NCBI GenBank assembly: GCA_030512335.1
Contig: JAULSU010000003.1
Span: 1,488,001-1,552,000, forward strand
Direction: 5' to 3'
DNA length: 64,000 nucleotides
DNA from: Immersiella caudata
Lineage: Eukaryota; Ascomycota; Sordariomycetes; Sordariales; Lasiosphaeriaceae
Position 1 is the stretch's first letter. Each line of letters begins with the position of its first letter. Made by a program: the position numbers and the translations under genes. The notes below the pieces were generated by a model that saw only the letters and a list, made by a program, of their open reading frames with translations, was not told the DNA's origin and ran no database searches. This document shows, in pieces, positions 1 through 11,708 of the stretch.

Positions 1-2085
1 GGGAACGACGAGGCTGTTCGCCGCTGGCGGCCCCGGCTCTGCCCCCACCCGCGCGACCTGAGGTGTGAGCAGTGTGAGAGACAGCAGCGACAGTCTGGAG
101 TTTGCGCAGCTGGCATTCCTATGGTAGCAGCGAGAACAGCAGCCGCCACGGAAATGGTGTCTTGGATGCCGCCGCCGCGCTACCTCCCCGTTCCGCATGT
201 TGCCGTCGGTCACGGGCTTGTGGCCACAACAAGTAAGAAGGCGCCTGGTGCTGATGCTGCTACGGAGTGCAGAGCGCGTTGGGATTGCATGGTATGGCAG
301 CCAGCCGCCTTGAAAATGATGAGCAGCGCCGCGCAGCGTCACCTTCGGGTATGCTCGCTACGCTCGCCAGCGTGGTGCTGGGCCAGGGCAGCAGAGCAAC
401 GCACCAGGATGGACAATGACCTCGCGCGCTCGCGATGAACTCACAGACAGCAAGAGCCACACTCACAGGCTTGGGGATGTGCCCCTGTAGCAGTGCGCTG
501 CACGGTGTATGCACGGCTGAGCGATGGGGGTGTCTGCAGTGGTCTGCAGATGCGATGGGAGGGATCTCCCTGTCACGAATCTTCGCGCCCATCGGGCAAT
601 TTTATCTAGCTTCGCAACCGTCGAGAGCCAGGGCCCCTGTCCATGGGCCGTCTTGCCCACACGGGGCCGCGTTCCCACACGCCCACCAGCAACAGCGAGC
701 AGCAGCGAGCAGCAGCAGCACCAGCCAGCAGCGGCCAGCAGTGCTGGCTCCGTCACTCGCAGTCCTCGGCATAACCCCCGTCATGCTGTGCATGCGTCTG
801 TTTTGACAACGCTATCCTTGCCCCGGGCAGCAGAGCAGTGAGCCCGTCCGCCCGCCCGCAGCCCCATCCGCCGCCGCCCTCCCTCTCTTTTTTACTGCAC
901 CAGTGAAGTGCACCACTTCCCCCATAGTTACTATGTAAGTATACTCTGGAGGCAACGCCACCGGTGGTCAACGCAGCGCCGTGAAGCCCTCTGCAGACGG
1001 GATGAGAGAGAAGGGGGGTGGTGGGAGAAGGAGACTTGAGGCGAATGCAGTCCCTCCTCCGAGCACGACTGCTGCTGTTGCGGTGCGCTGCCCCATGCCC
1101 GGTTGTGGCCCATCCGGTACCTCGACCCCCAGGCGATGACGAGTCTACAGGCCAGGTACTCACTCGCCCAGCGTACCCCCCTCCCCTGTCCTGGTTCCTC
1201 CATAACTCCTTGCAGTACAAGGAGCAGTGGAGGAGGCGACCGCTTTTCGACGTCTTCGATGTTATCCTCTCACCCCCTGTCTCCCGGTGTCTGGACTCCT
1301 CCTTCTGGCTTAGCCGTCCCCAGCCTTTCTCCTGCTCCCCAAAGCCAAATCTCTAATATAATTCCTTTGAGCCTCCTTAGCTGCGTCTCTCCCCTCCTCG
1401 AACCGCACCTATGGGTCAGAGTGTGGGTTTGACCTCTTTGCGTGTCTGAATAGCTTGGTTTGTTCCATTCTTGGGAGAGCCGGCTCGAATTTTGACTTGC
1501 CGCCGTTACGACTTCCTTCTCAACACTTGTCTAGCACTCTTTTTTGAGTACGACATCTGTGCGTCAACCCGTTAGATCCGTTGTCGACATCATCGACCAG
1601 AAGTCACCGTACCTGGCCGTTCTACAAAAAGACCGCCAACGGCCTCGCCACCTCGTTATTGTTTTTTTTGGAGTACATGACCACCACAACATTCTGTCTC
1701 TTTCACCTAGCCTCAAGGCTTCATCGTTCCTGGCTCCTTTCACCGACATCAGCACTGCTGCCAACACTTTGACACATTCACACACATATATACCGCGCCT
1801 CGATAGTCGATCGTTTCGAGCTCTTCTTCTCAACCCATCAACGCATTCAGTCATCGGACTGGGACATCGCCCCGCACCCACTGTACGCAGGACCTTGGCC
1901 TTTTCAGCATTGTCTTCTCTTGGACCTCGACACACGTGGTACTTTGCAAAAGGTACTAATTCATTCATCCCTGGCTTCCTTGATTCGAACCAAGCCTGCG
2001 GATTGTGAAGCGAGTCAGCGTGTTGACAAGAGACGTAGCAGTTGCCGCTGCGCGGAAACCGAGACATTTACTTCTTTTCCAGCCT
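1..2085. other. Long upstream region and leader of the homeobox gene
   Basis: No gene is convincing here. The stretch is rich in C/T tracts and CAG-type triplets, as is common in promoters and long leaders of fungal regulators. Several overlapping open frames exist on both strands but none shows a recognisable domain. From about 1500 the sequence looks like a transcribed leader: it has CT-rich tracts, an upstream open frame at 1544-2008 (154 codons) and a second ATG at 2005 in frame with the homeobox start at 2086. Whether these are translated cannot be decided from sequence alone. Confidence 0.5.
686..740. repeat. Imperfect CAG/AGC triplet tract
   Basis: CAG/AGC triplets interrupted by GAG and CCAG units. 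It lies in noncoding DNA far upstream of the homeobox gene. This is a simple-sequence tract with no sign of coding function. Confidence 0.7.
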
Positions 2086-3523
2086 ATGGAATATAGCCCA
2101 CCGCGGCCTACAGATCGTGTACACGGACAACCGAGACAAGATTCCACAATGTCTATGATCGCCATGGCTCAACCCACCCCCCACTCGGCCTTCAGGAGGG
2201 AGTTTGCTTGGGACGAGAGCAGGCATAACGACTACGCCTCCTCGAGGAGACCAAGCGATCACGAAAGGATCGCACTTCCTTCTATTCGCCAGGTATTATT
2301 TCTCCACTAGAGACATGACAGAGAACCGATGACTGACACGCTGCTAGGCCATCCCAGAGCTGCAGCTCCGGATAGTGACCCAGGACGCGGCACCAAAGAC
2401 GCATTCAACCACAGCCTCTCCGGTCGGCTATGGCCCCAGTGCGTTGCCAACGCCAGACTACATCCACTCGCCAAATCACAGCAAGCGTAGGAGGTTGTCC
2501 AGCGGGGAGGAGAGGGAGGATCGCGCAAGTCAAGTTCCGAGGCTGTACAACACCAGCCCTCGTCGAGAGCGGGAGTTCCAGTTGCCATCAAGTCGGGGCA
2601 TGTCTCCCACGGTACCCCTCCGATCCGTCACCGAAAGCTGGACGAGCCCTTCCCGAACGAGCCCCTTCCTCCCGCAAACCGGCAGCTTCACCTCGATGCG
2701 AGAGTCGGCCCCGCCCCTGGAAACCACCGAGCGACTTGCACCGAGACCCATGCTTCCGAGGCTCCCCAACATGGACTTCGACCGGGGCTCTGCCAACCTT
2801 CCACGTATTCGCGGGCGGTCCGACGACAACTATGACGGTTTGAAGCACAGCCCGATGGGGCGTCCTTTGGAATCTGCGGGACCTTCTCACTACCGATCGG
2901 GGTCCATGTACAACTACCACCATCCTTCGCGAGTCCAATCCCTTTCTCTCGGCTCTGTCCAGATGTACGACCGAACGCCCTTCTCACCATCAGGCTATGG
3001 GCCTTCGTATCCCGAACACATGAGGTACAGCGAGATGGGAGGAATGGGACACGGTGACAACAAGCAGCGCAAGAGGAGGGGGAATCTGCCCAAGGAGACC
3101 ACTGACAAGCTCCGCCATTGGTTCATGAACCATCTCAACCACCCCTACCCGACTGAGGATGAGAAGCAGAAGCTGATGCAGCAAACCGGCCTGCAAATGA
3201 GTGAGTTTCATCCACCCCCTCGGGGAAACCGCAGACCACTAACTGAACCCCCCCTAGACCAAATCTCCAACTGGTTCATCAACGCCCGGCGCCGCCAGCT
3301 TCCCGCCATGATCAATAACGCCCGTGCCGAATCCGACGCCATGTCCTCGGCCCGCGGCGTCGACGGAAAAGCTCTGTCCTCCACCGATCGCAGCGTAGAC
3401 TACGACCTTAGCAGCAAGCGCGGCAGCGTCCCGCTCAGCGACGGCGAGAGCAGCCCGTTTGACGACGACATGGAAGCCATGAAGCGCCGCCACAATGCCA
3501 GCATGAGTCGCGGGAGCGTCTAG
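2086..3523 (+). CDS. TALE-class homeobox transcription factor
   Basis: Predicted nuclear DNA-binding regulator of 441 aa. Exons are 2086-2292, 2348-3200 and 3258-3523, with canonical GT...AG introns of 55 and 57 nt. The homeodomain lies near residues 308-370. It starts with a basic KQRKRRGNLPK stretch, has the three-residue loop extension typical of TALE proteins (NHPYPTEDEKQKL), and ends in the recognition helix QISNWFINARRRQLP. The second intron cuts the homeodomain just before the recognition helix and restores Asn at the junction. The rest is low-complexity, rich in Ser, Pro and Arg, with a likely nuclear localisation signal (SKRRRLSS). I chose the ATG at 2086; an in-frame ATG at 2005 would add 27 residues. 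Fungal members of this family act in development or sporulation, but the exact orthologue is not clear, so no symbol is given. Confidence 0.92.
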
Positions 3524-3920
3524 CTCCAGGGGAACAGAACACGCTAGAAACCTCACTCTTTTCATGAACGGGGCGCGCATGTTATGACGTTTATGGTTTT
3601 ACTACGCTCCAATCCTGTCATCACGCTATCAACCACTATCGACTACCTACCTTCGACAACACTGTATAACTACCAACACTACCATTTTGGGTTCTTCTAC
3701 TTCCATTCTTTCAGCACTAGCACTGCTCCCGTCATGGGTGGCGCCGTGCTGGGTTCCTCTGTATACCACCACCGACATATTTTTGTGATTTTAACACAAT
3801 GTTTTTCTGTCATTTTTACAACATAGTCATGTGCGCACTTTGGAGTACCACTACGGATTGGAGGAAATGGAAGAGAAACGAATGGTCAAAGTCGGTAATG
3901 GGGAGGGGTGGAATCACTGC

Positions 3921-3945
3921 TTTTTTTTTTTTTGGCTTTTTTTTT
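3921..3945. repeat. Poly-T tracts
   Basis: Two T runs of 13 and 9 bases separated by GGC, within the presumed 3' UTR/downstream region of the homeobox gene. Confidence 0.75.
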
Positions 3946-4940
3946 CGTGTATGTCTGTCTGCCACAGGGATGTGGATATGACATGACGAGTTATGCGAGC
4001 GGCGTTCATTGGGAGTTGGTTGGTTTTACGATCAAGAGCAAATGGCTCAGGTTATGTCTGGCATTGGGAGGATGAAGCAGATGAAGACGGTGTAGGGAAC
4101 CTTTTGTTGGCATAAGATGGCATGTATTTTAGAGACATCATTCTGTGGGATTATCTAGATAGGGCGCTGGGGCGCTGAAGACCGAGTTGGGCGAGAATGA
4201 AAGGAGTTGAAGAGACGCAAATTTTTAACCATATTTCACTGTGATTTCGAGAGTTAGCACGTTGCAACCAGCCTTTCTGGCATCTTGATGACAGCTAGAA
4301 ACTCTCACCCAGCTAGCGGTGAGAGCAAGTGACATGGAATCTCCCACGCCAGTCACAGACGGCGCAATCGGAACCACCAGAGATTCTGTCCGTACGGATC
4401 TGAGACCACAGGACCAGACACCGCACCGACTAGAGCAGGCTCTGCCTACATACCCAGGATGGGCATCCCACCCTGATGCTGTCTCACCAACTCCCCATCC
4501 ATCCAGCTATCTGTCAAGACCAGCCCACCCACCTAGCTGACAGGTTCTCTATTCCCCGGCGCGAACCACTCTACATCCTACCGCTGCCACTCGCGGACCC
4601 AAAGTAGCATATAGCACCCTCTACTATGGGCTATAGTAGCCATGTGGGCCAACTCCGCAGAAAAGCAGGTGAGGGAATAAACCTGAACAGGCAGGTGAGT
4701 GGTGCGTGTGAGGGTAAAGTGGGAACAGGGGTACGCTGGTATGGTATGGCACTGTTCGGTACGGTACGGTGTGGTGCGTGCGGTGCGGTGAGGGGGGACA
4801 GCGGGAAGGCAAGGGAAGGGGAGTGACGGGCCAAGAAGAGACCGCCTGTCTGTCTGTCTAGGTGTCCAAGAAAAGGGGTGATCAATGGGGAGAGAGCACC
4901 AAGGCCGGTCGGCGCTCGAGAGATGCATTTGCATGTGTTT

Positions 4941-4970
4941 GGTGTGTGTGTGTGTGTGTGCGTGTGCGTG
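4941..4970. repeat. GT dinucleotide microsatellite
   Basis: A GT run of about ten uninterrupted units followed by two units broken by CG, in noncoding DNA. It creates spurious Cys/Val-rich open frames. Confidence 0.85.
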
Positions 4971-7900
4971 TCTAGGTATGTATGTGCCGTGTGTGGGCGT
5001 GGGAAAATGTGCAAGGCAATGCGGCGTGTTGTGGTGCTACTGCCGGTGCTGGGCTCGCTGTGGCCAACGCAAGTATATGGCTGACGAGGCACCTGTGTCG
5101 GATCGTCGGTGCGGGTACGTGTGGGATGGTGGGTGAGGTGAGATGAAGGGACGTGTATCCTGTGGTTTGCTTTTCGCCCTTTCCATTCACTTTCGCTTGG
5201 CTAGGGTGTTCAACGGATACGGAAGGAATGTAAGACGGGTTGCTGGTGGTGTTGTTGAGCTACCATCATCTGGGGATATCCCGGTAGGGCGGCGATGTTC
5301 GACATCGTACAGACAGGAGTGTCGCCGGCCACTCAGCTGCGAATTAGACATAACCGATGACGCCGCCACCAGGCCTGCCAGCGGCATGTACCGTCGGGGA
5401 CGCAGCTTCTGCCCCTTCAATGGGTTGCCCCCTATGCAAAAGGGGTTGGGCAAAGGAGGACTTGAATGAGGGGGGTGAAGTTCAAATCACGTCGCACATG
5501 TTCGTCTTCCGCGGCCCGTTTGAGACCATTTACTCCTTCTGTCCGTTGGGCGAGGAGGGTGGAGCAGGCAACGCTTCCAATGCACGACGAAAACACGCCG
5601 CGACACGGGATAGATTGAGGGTAATTGCTACGTATGGTACAAGAGAAGCGGTCAAGAAAATTAGAGAATATCGCTGGTGTACCCAGCAAGCTCTCACTGT
5701 CACAATCATCCCGACAGCTGTAGATGAAACGAATCGGGGCCATGCGGACGCCATCCGACTGATGGGAATAAGAAAGCCGTTCTTTTTTGCTTCTGTGCCA
5801 ATCTCCCTGTTGGTTGTCTCGGAATACCGCCGCACTGCGAGACAGGCTATCCTGTCAGGTAGGGGAGCATGTGGCACAGAGATACTCGGATAATCGAGTC
5901 CAACCGCTTCCTTCCCACCGAGAGGAAACTCTTCATATCAGACAGGAGACGAGAATAGCCAGAAGGCACCACTTGGTTGCCGAGCACCTCGAGGCAACGC
6001 TTTCGGATTGAAGCGAGAGTTTCTATCCAAGCTGGGGAGATCTGTGGCACCAGATCGATGGGTGACAGCAGCAGAGGGGAGGCATATCGGTCTGCCTCGC
6101 GAGACATGCAGGCCAGTCTGCCCGTGTCGTGGGCGAAATGTAGGTATGTAGGCATGGTGGGACAGAGATGCGAGATCTCATGCAGAACGAAGAGAAAGCG
6201 ACCAAACCATCCGAATACAGCATAGACAGTGCATACCATAGCAGCGGGATGGTGTTGAGGATCTGAGACATCGGAGGTGAGCACTCAGCTCAGTGAGGGG
6301 AACCATGCCGACTCGCCGGCGAGAGACTTTCGACATCGAAGGAGAAACCCGGTGGCTGGTTCTGGCCCTGGAACTAAGGCATGTGTTCAGCCTTGCGACA
6401 CCAGTTTTTGCGGCGTTGTGGACTGACTTGTTGGTCGGCTCAAACAGGATCAGCCATCGCCGCTGTCATCGAAAGAAAGCGCGCTGCCAGAGCCGCGCTA
6501 TGTTCCAAGCATACTAAATCTCGCGGGTTCCAGCCAGCTCCATGCCCGTCAGGCACCGTTTGAGAATGTTGTCAGTGTATTGTGAGGAGACGCGAGCAGC
6601 TGAAGAGGAGAATGAAGCCGAGGCTTTGACACAAGCAAGAGTCCGAACCTTCTCAGATGCTGGACATAGCTGACAGGCACTTGCAGACCGTACATCGCAG
6701 CCCAAGAGCTGCCAAAACCCCTTGATGGCCATCATCGCGACGTCGACATCTTCGGATATTGCGTCATGGCCACAGCGAGACTACTAAGCCGCCCTCCGCT
6801 CCACCCACACATCACAACTGACGTGCAACTCCCACGCGTGTTTGGCGAGCCGCCGGCGTTACTTTGACAGCGACGGATCCACATCCAGTATCGTTGCTGG
6901 CGATGCACCCACTTCCCCTTCCCAGGAAGCCTGGTCGTTGGAGCTAAGCCTAGCATCGACGTGACAGCTCCTGTTCACTTCCTTTCAGGGACTGAGGTCG
7001 CACTGTAGACATTGCCTTCCGCACATTGATTTTGTTAGAGTCATCCTAGAAGCGCTTCATGCTCCATCACATGCTGCGATTCTAGACCTAGACCTAATCA
7101 GGCAGCAGTCAGCGATGGGCTACTGTTCTCAGGTTCCGTTTGCCCTACTGAAAAGAGCCTCTGGAAAGCTGCAAGTGGAGAGTTTCTGAGGACCTGCAAA
7201 GAATTTGTTAGCGTCATTTACATCAAAAGTAGAAGCCCGTTGGGTTCGAGGCATGATCGAAACGCTCTTCTGGTCTTGCACAGCCAAGTAGCATGTGACA
7301 AACGGTTATCGGGGAAGCAGGGGGGAATAAAGTCACAGATCAACGTGAGGCGTGCCTCTCTAAAGCCCTTGTGATCCAATTGGTACCTAGGATAACGACC
7401 AAGAGTGTTTGTCGGTGACCTCGGAGGCCTCGATGGAGCATGTTGAGGCCACAACTGGTGTCGACGGGGCCATTCAGCAACAGACCCTAGGCTGTTCATA
7501 CTCGAACCAAAAGTCTCTCGTAGTACAAATAAGACGTGCTCTATGATGGAACAGGCCCATTCTGACCACTCCAAGTCTCAAACCTCAATTCGGAAGGAGA
7601 TACGTGGGATGTACGTGATGTGTTTTCGCACCAGGAAGCCTACTATTCCTGAGATCTCTTCAAAGGCCTCGAGTGGGTCGTTTTATGTATGCTCAAACAT
7701 CATCTGGGCGTGGAACAATGCCAGAGAGACGTCGGTGTCCCGATATGAGGCGTACAAAGAATTCCCCTGCTCCCTTCTCTCGCACACACATGCCAGTGCG
7801 AGCAATTCCTTCTGTTTGTTCGAATAGCCAAAGTCGTGGTATAACGCAGATACCAGGACCAAAGGTCATGATTCTGCCTTTCCCGTCTCGTAGGATGCTG

Positions 7901-8125
7901 CTCAGCCAGTTTGTTGAGACCAATGGCATGCCACTGTTAGCCAAACCAATGTCTCCTTGTGCTATGCAAACACAGCTGGCGAGCTGTTCCCATGGCGTGC
8001 TGTCGTCAAAAAACGTCCTCATTTTTTTCTTTTCGTTTTTGGGGAAGTGGGCTCCATGGCAATAAAAAAAGAGAAATTCCTGGAATCCAAGAGCTCCAGT
8101 TGTTCACTTGGTGATCCTAAGGGGC

Positions 8126-8130
8126 AAAAA
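8126..8130 (-). terminator. Pol III terminator of tRNA-Glu
   Basis: On the minus strand a run of five T residues begins 9 nt after the tRNA 3' end. This is the standard RNA polymerase III stop signal. Confidence 0.6.
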
Positions 8131-8138
8131 CAAAGGTG

Positions 8139-8210
8139 TTCCGCTACCGGGAATCGAACCCGGAGCTTCGCGGTGAAAGCGCGATATGTTAGCCGTTACA
8201 CTATAGCGGA
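8139..8210 (-). tRNA. tRNA-Glu (anticodon TTC)
   Basis: A 72-nt cloverleaf on the minus strand. The 7-bp acceptor stem TCCGCTA pairs with TAGCGGA and the discriminator is A. The anticodon stem CGCG/CGCG encloses the loop CTTTCAC, giving anticodon TTC. The T arm is CCGGG-TTCGATT-CCCGG. Internal A box (TAGTGTAACGGCTA) and B box (GGTTCGATTCC) for RNA polymerase III are both present, and a T5 terminator follows. No intron is seen. Confidence 0.95.
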
Positions 8211-9470
8211 TGTGGACTGTAGCGGATCCCGCTGCCCATTAGAATTCGATGCGGGGAAAGCGCGTTGTGCAGTTTGTCGAAGGGAGCTGCAAGCGAGGGG
8301 CTCGAAGGGGCTCGGAGAGGTCGTCTGACTAAGAAGATCTTGGCGAAGGGTTGGAGGTTGAGGGTGGTTGGTTGGCCGGAGCTGAAAACAAGGGTCGGCT
8401 TGCTCCGTGTGGGGACGCAGTCGACAGACTTCGCACGGAGCGACGTGACAGGAGGGAGAGGACGGTTACAACGCCTGCAGAGTGGGAACTGCTGGGCAGA
8501 CCACCAAATTTTCGAGTGGCTTGCAGGTTTCGTTCGGTTCTCCTGTGGCCAAAAGTCGAAGTGCCCCTTCTTGGTTTTGGCTGATCATGCGGTCGCTCGG
8601 AGTCGCTCGGTGGTGGGCAGGAACTAAGAGTATTGCCAGCGGGAGCGGGCATATCGATCATGGTGAACGAGGAATCTGTTCGGTAGAAGTTAGAAGTATC
8701 AAAAGGGAAGTAATTGACGCGAATGATTGCTGTCGGCAGGAAGGACGGATATTGTGTAGTGAAAGCAAGCGTTTGATGGGCTCGGGAAAAGTGTTACCGG
8801 GTGTTGAGCCGACCTGTGAAACTGTCTGTTCCGTGCAGCCTTATTTTTGGTGAAATGTCGTGGATAGCTTGCTGTGGTTGCCAAGATAGAAGGACATCGA
8901 GGAAACATTACAGAAAAGTAAGAGGAAACGGGTGCATCGGTGGTAGAACAGATCCAAGAGCCCAGTTGGTGGCGGGGTGAGGTGCTGCGAGAGCGAAGTC
9001 TGCAATTTTCGAACTTGTGCGAGGTAACTAGAGGAAGCTTTCCAGGCCGAGTGATTTCGTGGCGGCGGGAAAAGGGCAGTAAGGCTTGCCTACTCCTCAG
9101 CGGAGAGATGGGACGAAGTCGAACGATCGAAAAACGCCGCGGAGCTGCGTGGAATACTGTGGACCAGCGTGGTAGGTAGTTGTAAGGAGAATGGAATTGA
9201 GGCTGGAAGAGATAAGTCCGGATCTGCATGGAAAACTACCTAGGTAGGATGTGGAATTGCTAAAGTTTGTTGAGATGGAAGGCGCGTGTTATGATCAACC
9301 CACGGCAGCCACGAGTGGAGGAATCTTCACCAGCGCTTGCAAATCCCCATGTTCCCAAAAGAAATTCAAGCGAGCTCGTGCCAATCTCATACTTTGTTTA
9401 TTTGTCTATCCCATCGCGGGACCTCGACTGATAAGTCAATCAAAGCAAGAAGTCATCTCCACGATGTACT
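8211..9470. other. Intergenic stretch, no gene recognised
   Basis: Between tRNA-Glu and the 3' end of the alcohol dehydrogenase gene. Open frames of up to 176 codons occur on the minus strand but have no recognisable domain and skewed composition. A near-copy of the tRNA 5' end (TAGCGGAT) lies about 10 bp beyond it. Confidence 0.5.
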
Positions 9471-10711
9471 TCAGTACTCCAAGACCGCGCGATACCTCAC
9501 CGTTCCTGCCTGCAACTTCTCAAACACAGAATCGATAGTCTCGGGGCCGGCAAGTTTGGTCACCTGAATAGTCGGCTTGATGCCGTGTCTTGCGGAGAAC
9601 TCGAGCATGTCGTTGTGCTGCGCCTTCGAGGCGACTAGGCTCGACTGGACTTGATAGCCGTTCCAGAACAAGCTGTTGGCACTGCATCTGGAATGAGCTT
9701 CCCATACTAGATAAAACCAAGGATTTAAACATACGGGAGGGACAGAGGGCCATGTGTTGGGGCAGACAAGGGGATGATGACTCCCAATCTCGCGAGAACC
9801 TTGGTGTCGAGGAATCTTGAAGCACACTCTGTCAGTATCCCGTTATGGAAACCGACCTAACGACAAGGAAACTTACTTCTCCCAGTCGGGATATTTGGAT
9901 CCCGTGAGTACAAGAATATCAACGGGTGCCTTGACCGACTCCGGCTCGCTTAAGAGGACAAACTCAGAGGCGCTAAAGCTAAGAGCCTCCGCCTCCTTAT
10001 CTTTGCTCGTGCTGAACACAACAACCTCAGCACCCATCTTTGCGGCATACTGAATAGCTAGATGTCCGAGTCCTGGGAACGAGTCAGCATGATAATCCGG
10101 CGCAAGCACTCGTGGGCGGCTCAGAGCCGAAAAACTCCTCGAGAAATCAGGTGGGAGACACCTCCAAGGGGCATTCGACACGTACCTCCAATTCCGAGGA
10201 TGCCAACCCGATGACGAGGCTTCACAGAGTCAACGAGCGCGGTATAGACCGTGGCACCGGCGCACTGGAGCGGCGCGGCCTCCGCGCTGCTCAGGCCATC
10301 GGGGATCTTGTGGACGTAACCTTCTTTACCAACGAAGTATGCGCCAAAGGTTCCATTATTATAGCCGCCAAAGCCATAGATGGTACGTTCAGGGCAATAA
10401 ATGTCTTGGCCCGTGGTGCAGTAATGACATTGGCCGCAGGAATCATTGTGGAAGCCTCCACCAACACGATCCCCCAGCTTCACTGAGGTGACCGCGGATC
10501 CGACGGCCTCAACGATGCCGACACCCTCATGGCCCAAAGCGAGAGGAGCGCCGAGACGGAAGAACTCGAAGTCGGTGTAGCAAACTCCCGAGTGGGTGAT
10601 GCGGACAATAACGTCATGTGGGCCGGGTTCGGGGATGGTCACAGTGTCGGAGGTGACTTTGCCGTCCTTGCCCCGGTAAATGGTGTATTCCTTGCCGGTG
10701 AGGGATGCCAT
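9471..10711 (-). CDS. Zinc-dependent alcohol dehydrogenase
   Basis: Medium-chain NAD(P)-dependent alcohol dehydrogenase of 337 aa, probably cytosolic, interconverting alcohols and aldehydes. Exons on the minus strand are 10711-10186, 10072-9877, 9815-9735 and 9681-9471. The catalytic zinc site is seen as Cys in GVCYTDFEF and His/Glu in GHEGVG. The structural zinc site is the four-cysteine motif CGQCHYCTTGQDIYC. The first splice rebuilds the Rossmann motif GILGIGGLGHLAIQYA. The C-terminus (LQAGTVRYRAVLEY) is a normal family ending. The last 3' splice site is ambiguous by 4 residues' worth of sequence (9681 or 9687), both in frame. Length matches the family. A TATA element lies about 130 bp upstream. 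The substrate cannot be told; similar fungal enzymes act on ethanol, propanol or larger alcohols. Confidence 0.92.
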
Positions 10712-11708
10712 TTTTGATAGTCTGTTCTATACGGGTAGTGTTCTAGGTAAGGCGTGCAGTGTGAGGCAGTGTTGTGTCTTGGTCTTGGGTGTCCACTGGA
10801 ATGAGGAGAGACATCGAGATGGTAAGGGGCTCAAGCCGCCTTTATAGCTTCCGATGTGAGATAATTGGCATTGTTTCTGGAATTCAATGACAAACTCTGG
10901 AGCTCGCAGGGCCAATTTGGAGCGAGGGAAGTCAATGCGAGGCCCAATTCGATCAGTAAGCTTGTTTGTTTATTCAGCGTCTAAAGCTGAATGCAGCTAC
11001 TTGTCTGTGAAAGGCGCAGTATTGTGCTGCGGTTGAAGGGATGGAGAGGCCATGCCGCGAGGGCTTGTCAGGGGCATTGCACTGTGGCCTGCAAGCAGAA
11101 CGGAGAGCTGCTAAACTTGCCTGGGATAGCACATTTCAGATTACTGATATCTTAACCGCTGCTGCCAGCTTGATAAAAGATTACTGACATTGCTGACTAC
11201 AGCATCTGAGGGTTGAAAAAATCAGAGAGAACAGGCCGAACAGTTCAGAAATCATTTATTGGGCGAGAGACAACAAACCATCAAGTGGAAGGTTTGTGCA
11301 TGAGTAGCTGGCGGGTTGCTGAGGTAGCAGAAACTCGAGGATGAGGAGGCATCTTACTAAGTTCCTGCCGCGGAGAAATCTTTCCGAGGAAAACCCGATA
11401 TTCGCATTTAGATATCCCGGAGCATATTCCGATGCCGCCATAGCCACTTATGTTGGTTCTCTTTTATCAAGGGAAAGATGTCCTGGACTAGAGGCTGGTG
11501 GTCGTTCAGCGGCTCATCATGCCCCTCACCTCGGTGAGGCGGCTAAAGTGGGCCCTCTGCAACGACCCCCTCGAGCGTGGGGTGGAGCTTGATTTTTTTT
11601 CTGGCGATAACCTCGCGATAAGGAATTGGAACATCAAAGTATTGCGACGGCCTTCGCAACGTCACGACAACATTAATCCCCATATCCTCGCCTCCCAGAT
11701 CGTCAAGG
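10712..11708. other. Divergent intergenic region (alcohol dehydrogenase / NIP7)
   Basis: Shared upstream DNA of two divergent genes. It contains the TATA element of the alcohol dehydrogenase. No coding sequence is supported. Confidence 0.6.
10841..10846 (-). promoter_or_regulatory. TATA box of the alcohol dehydrogenase gene
   Basis: TATAAA on the minus strand in the context GCTATAAAGGC, about 130 bp upstream of the predicted start codon. Position and sequence fit a core promoter. A strong TATA suits an inducible metabolic gene; that last point is inference. Confidence 0.5.

Larger units (their letters stand above)
3524..8138. other. Gene-poor stretch
   Basis: About 4.6 kb without a supportable protein gene. 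The first few hundred bases are probably the 3' UTR of the homeobox gene. The remainder contains only short unrelated open frames on both strands, a poly-T tract, a GT microsatellite and G-rich GGTAY-type short repeats near 4738-4795. I saw no transposase, reverse transcriptase or terminal repeats. Noncoding RNA genes or regulatory DNA cannot be excluded. Confidence 0.55.

Noticed and set aside
4738..4795. GGTAY-type short repeats as a possible telomere-like or regulatory array
   Set aside because: Units are irregular and only a handful; they do not match the fungal telomere repeat or a CRISPR pattern.
5357..5893. Open frame of 178 codons in the gene-poor stretch
   Set aside because: Considered as a small gene because of CPLCKRGW and hydrophobic segments, but there is no recognisable domain, no second conserved block and no supporting introns.
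8699..9229. Minus-strand open frame of 176 codons
   Set aside because: Arg/Ser/Pro-rich with no domain; composition suggests a chance frame in noncoding DNA.
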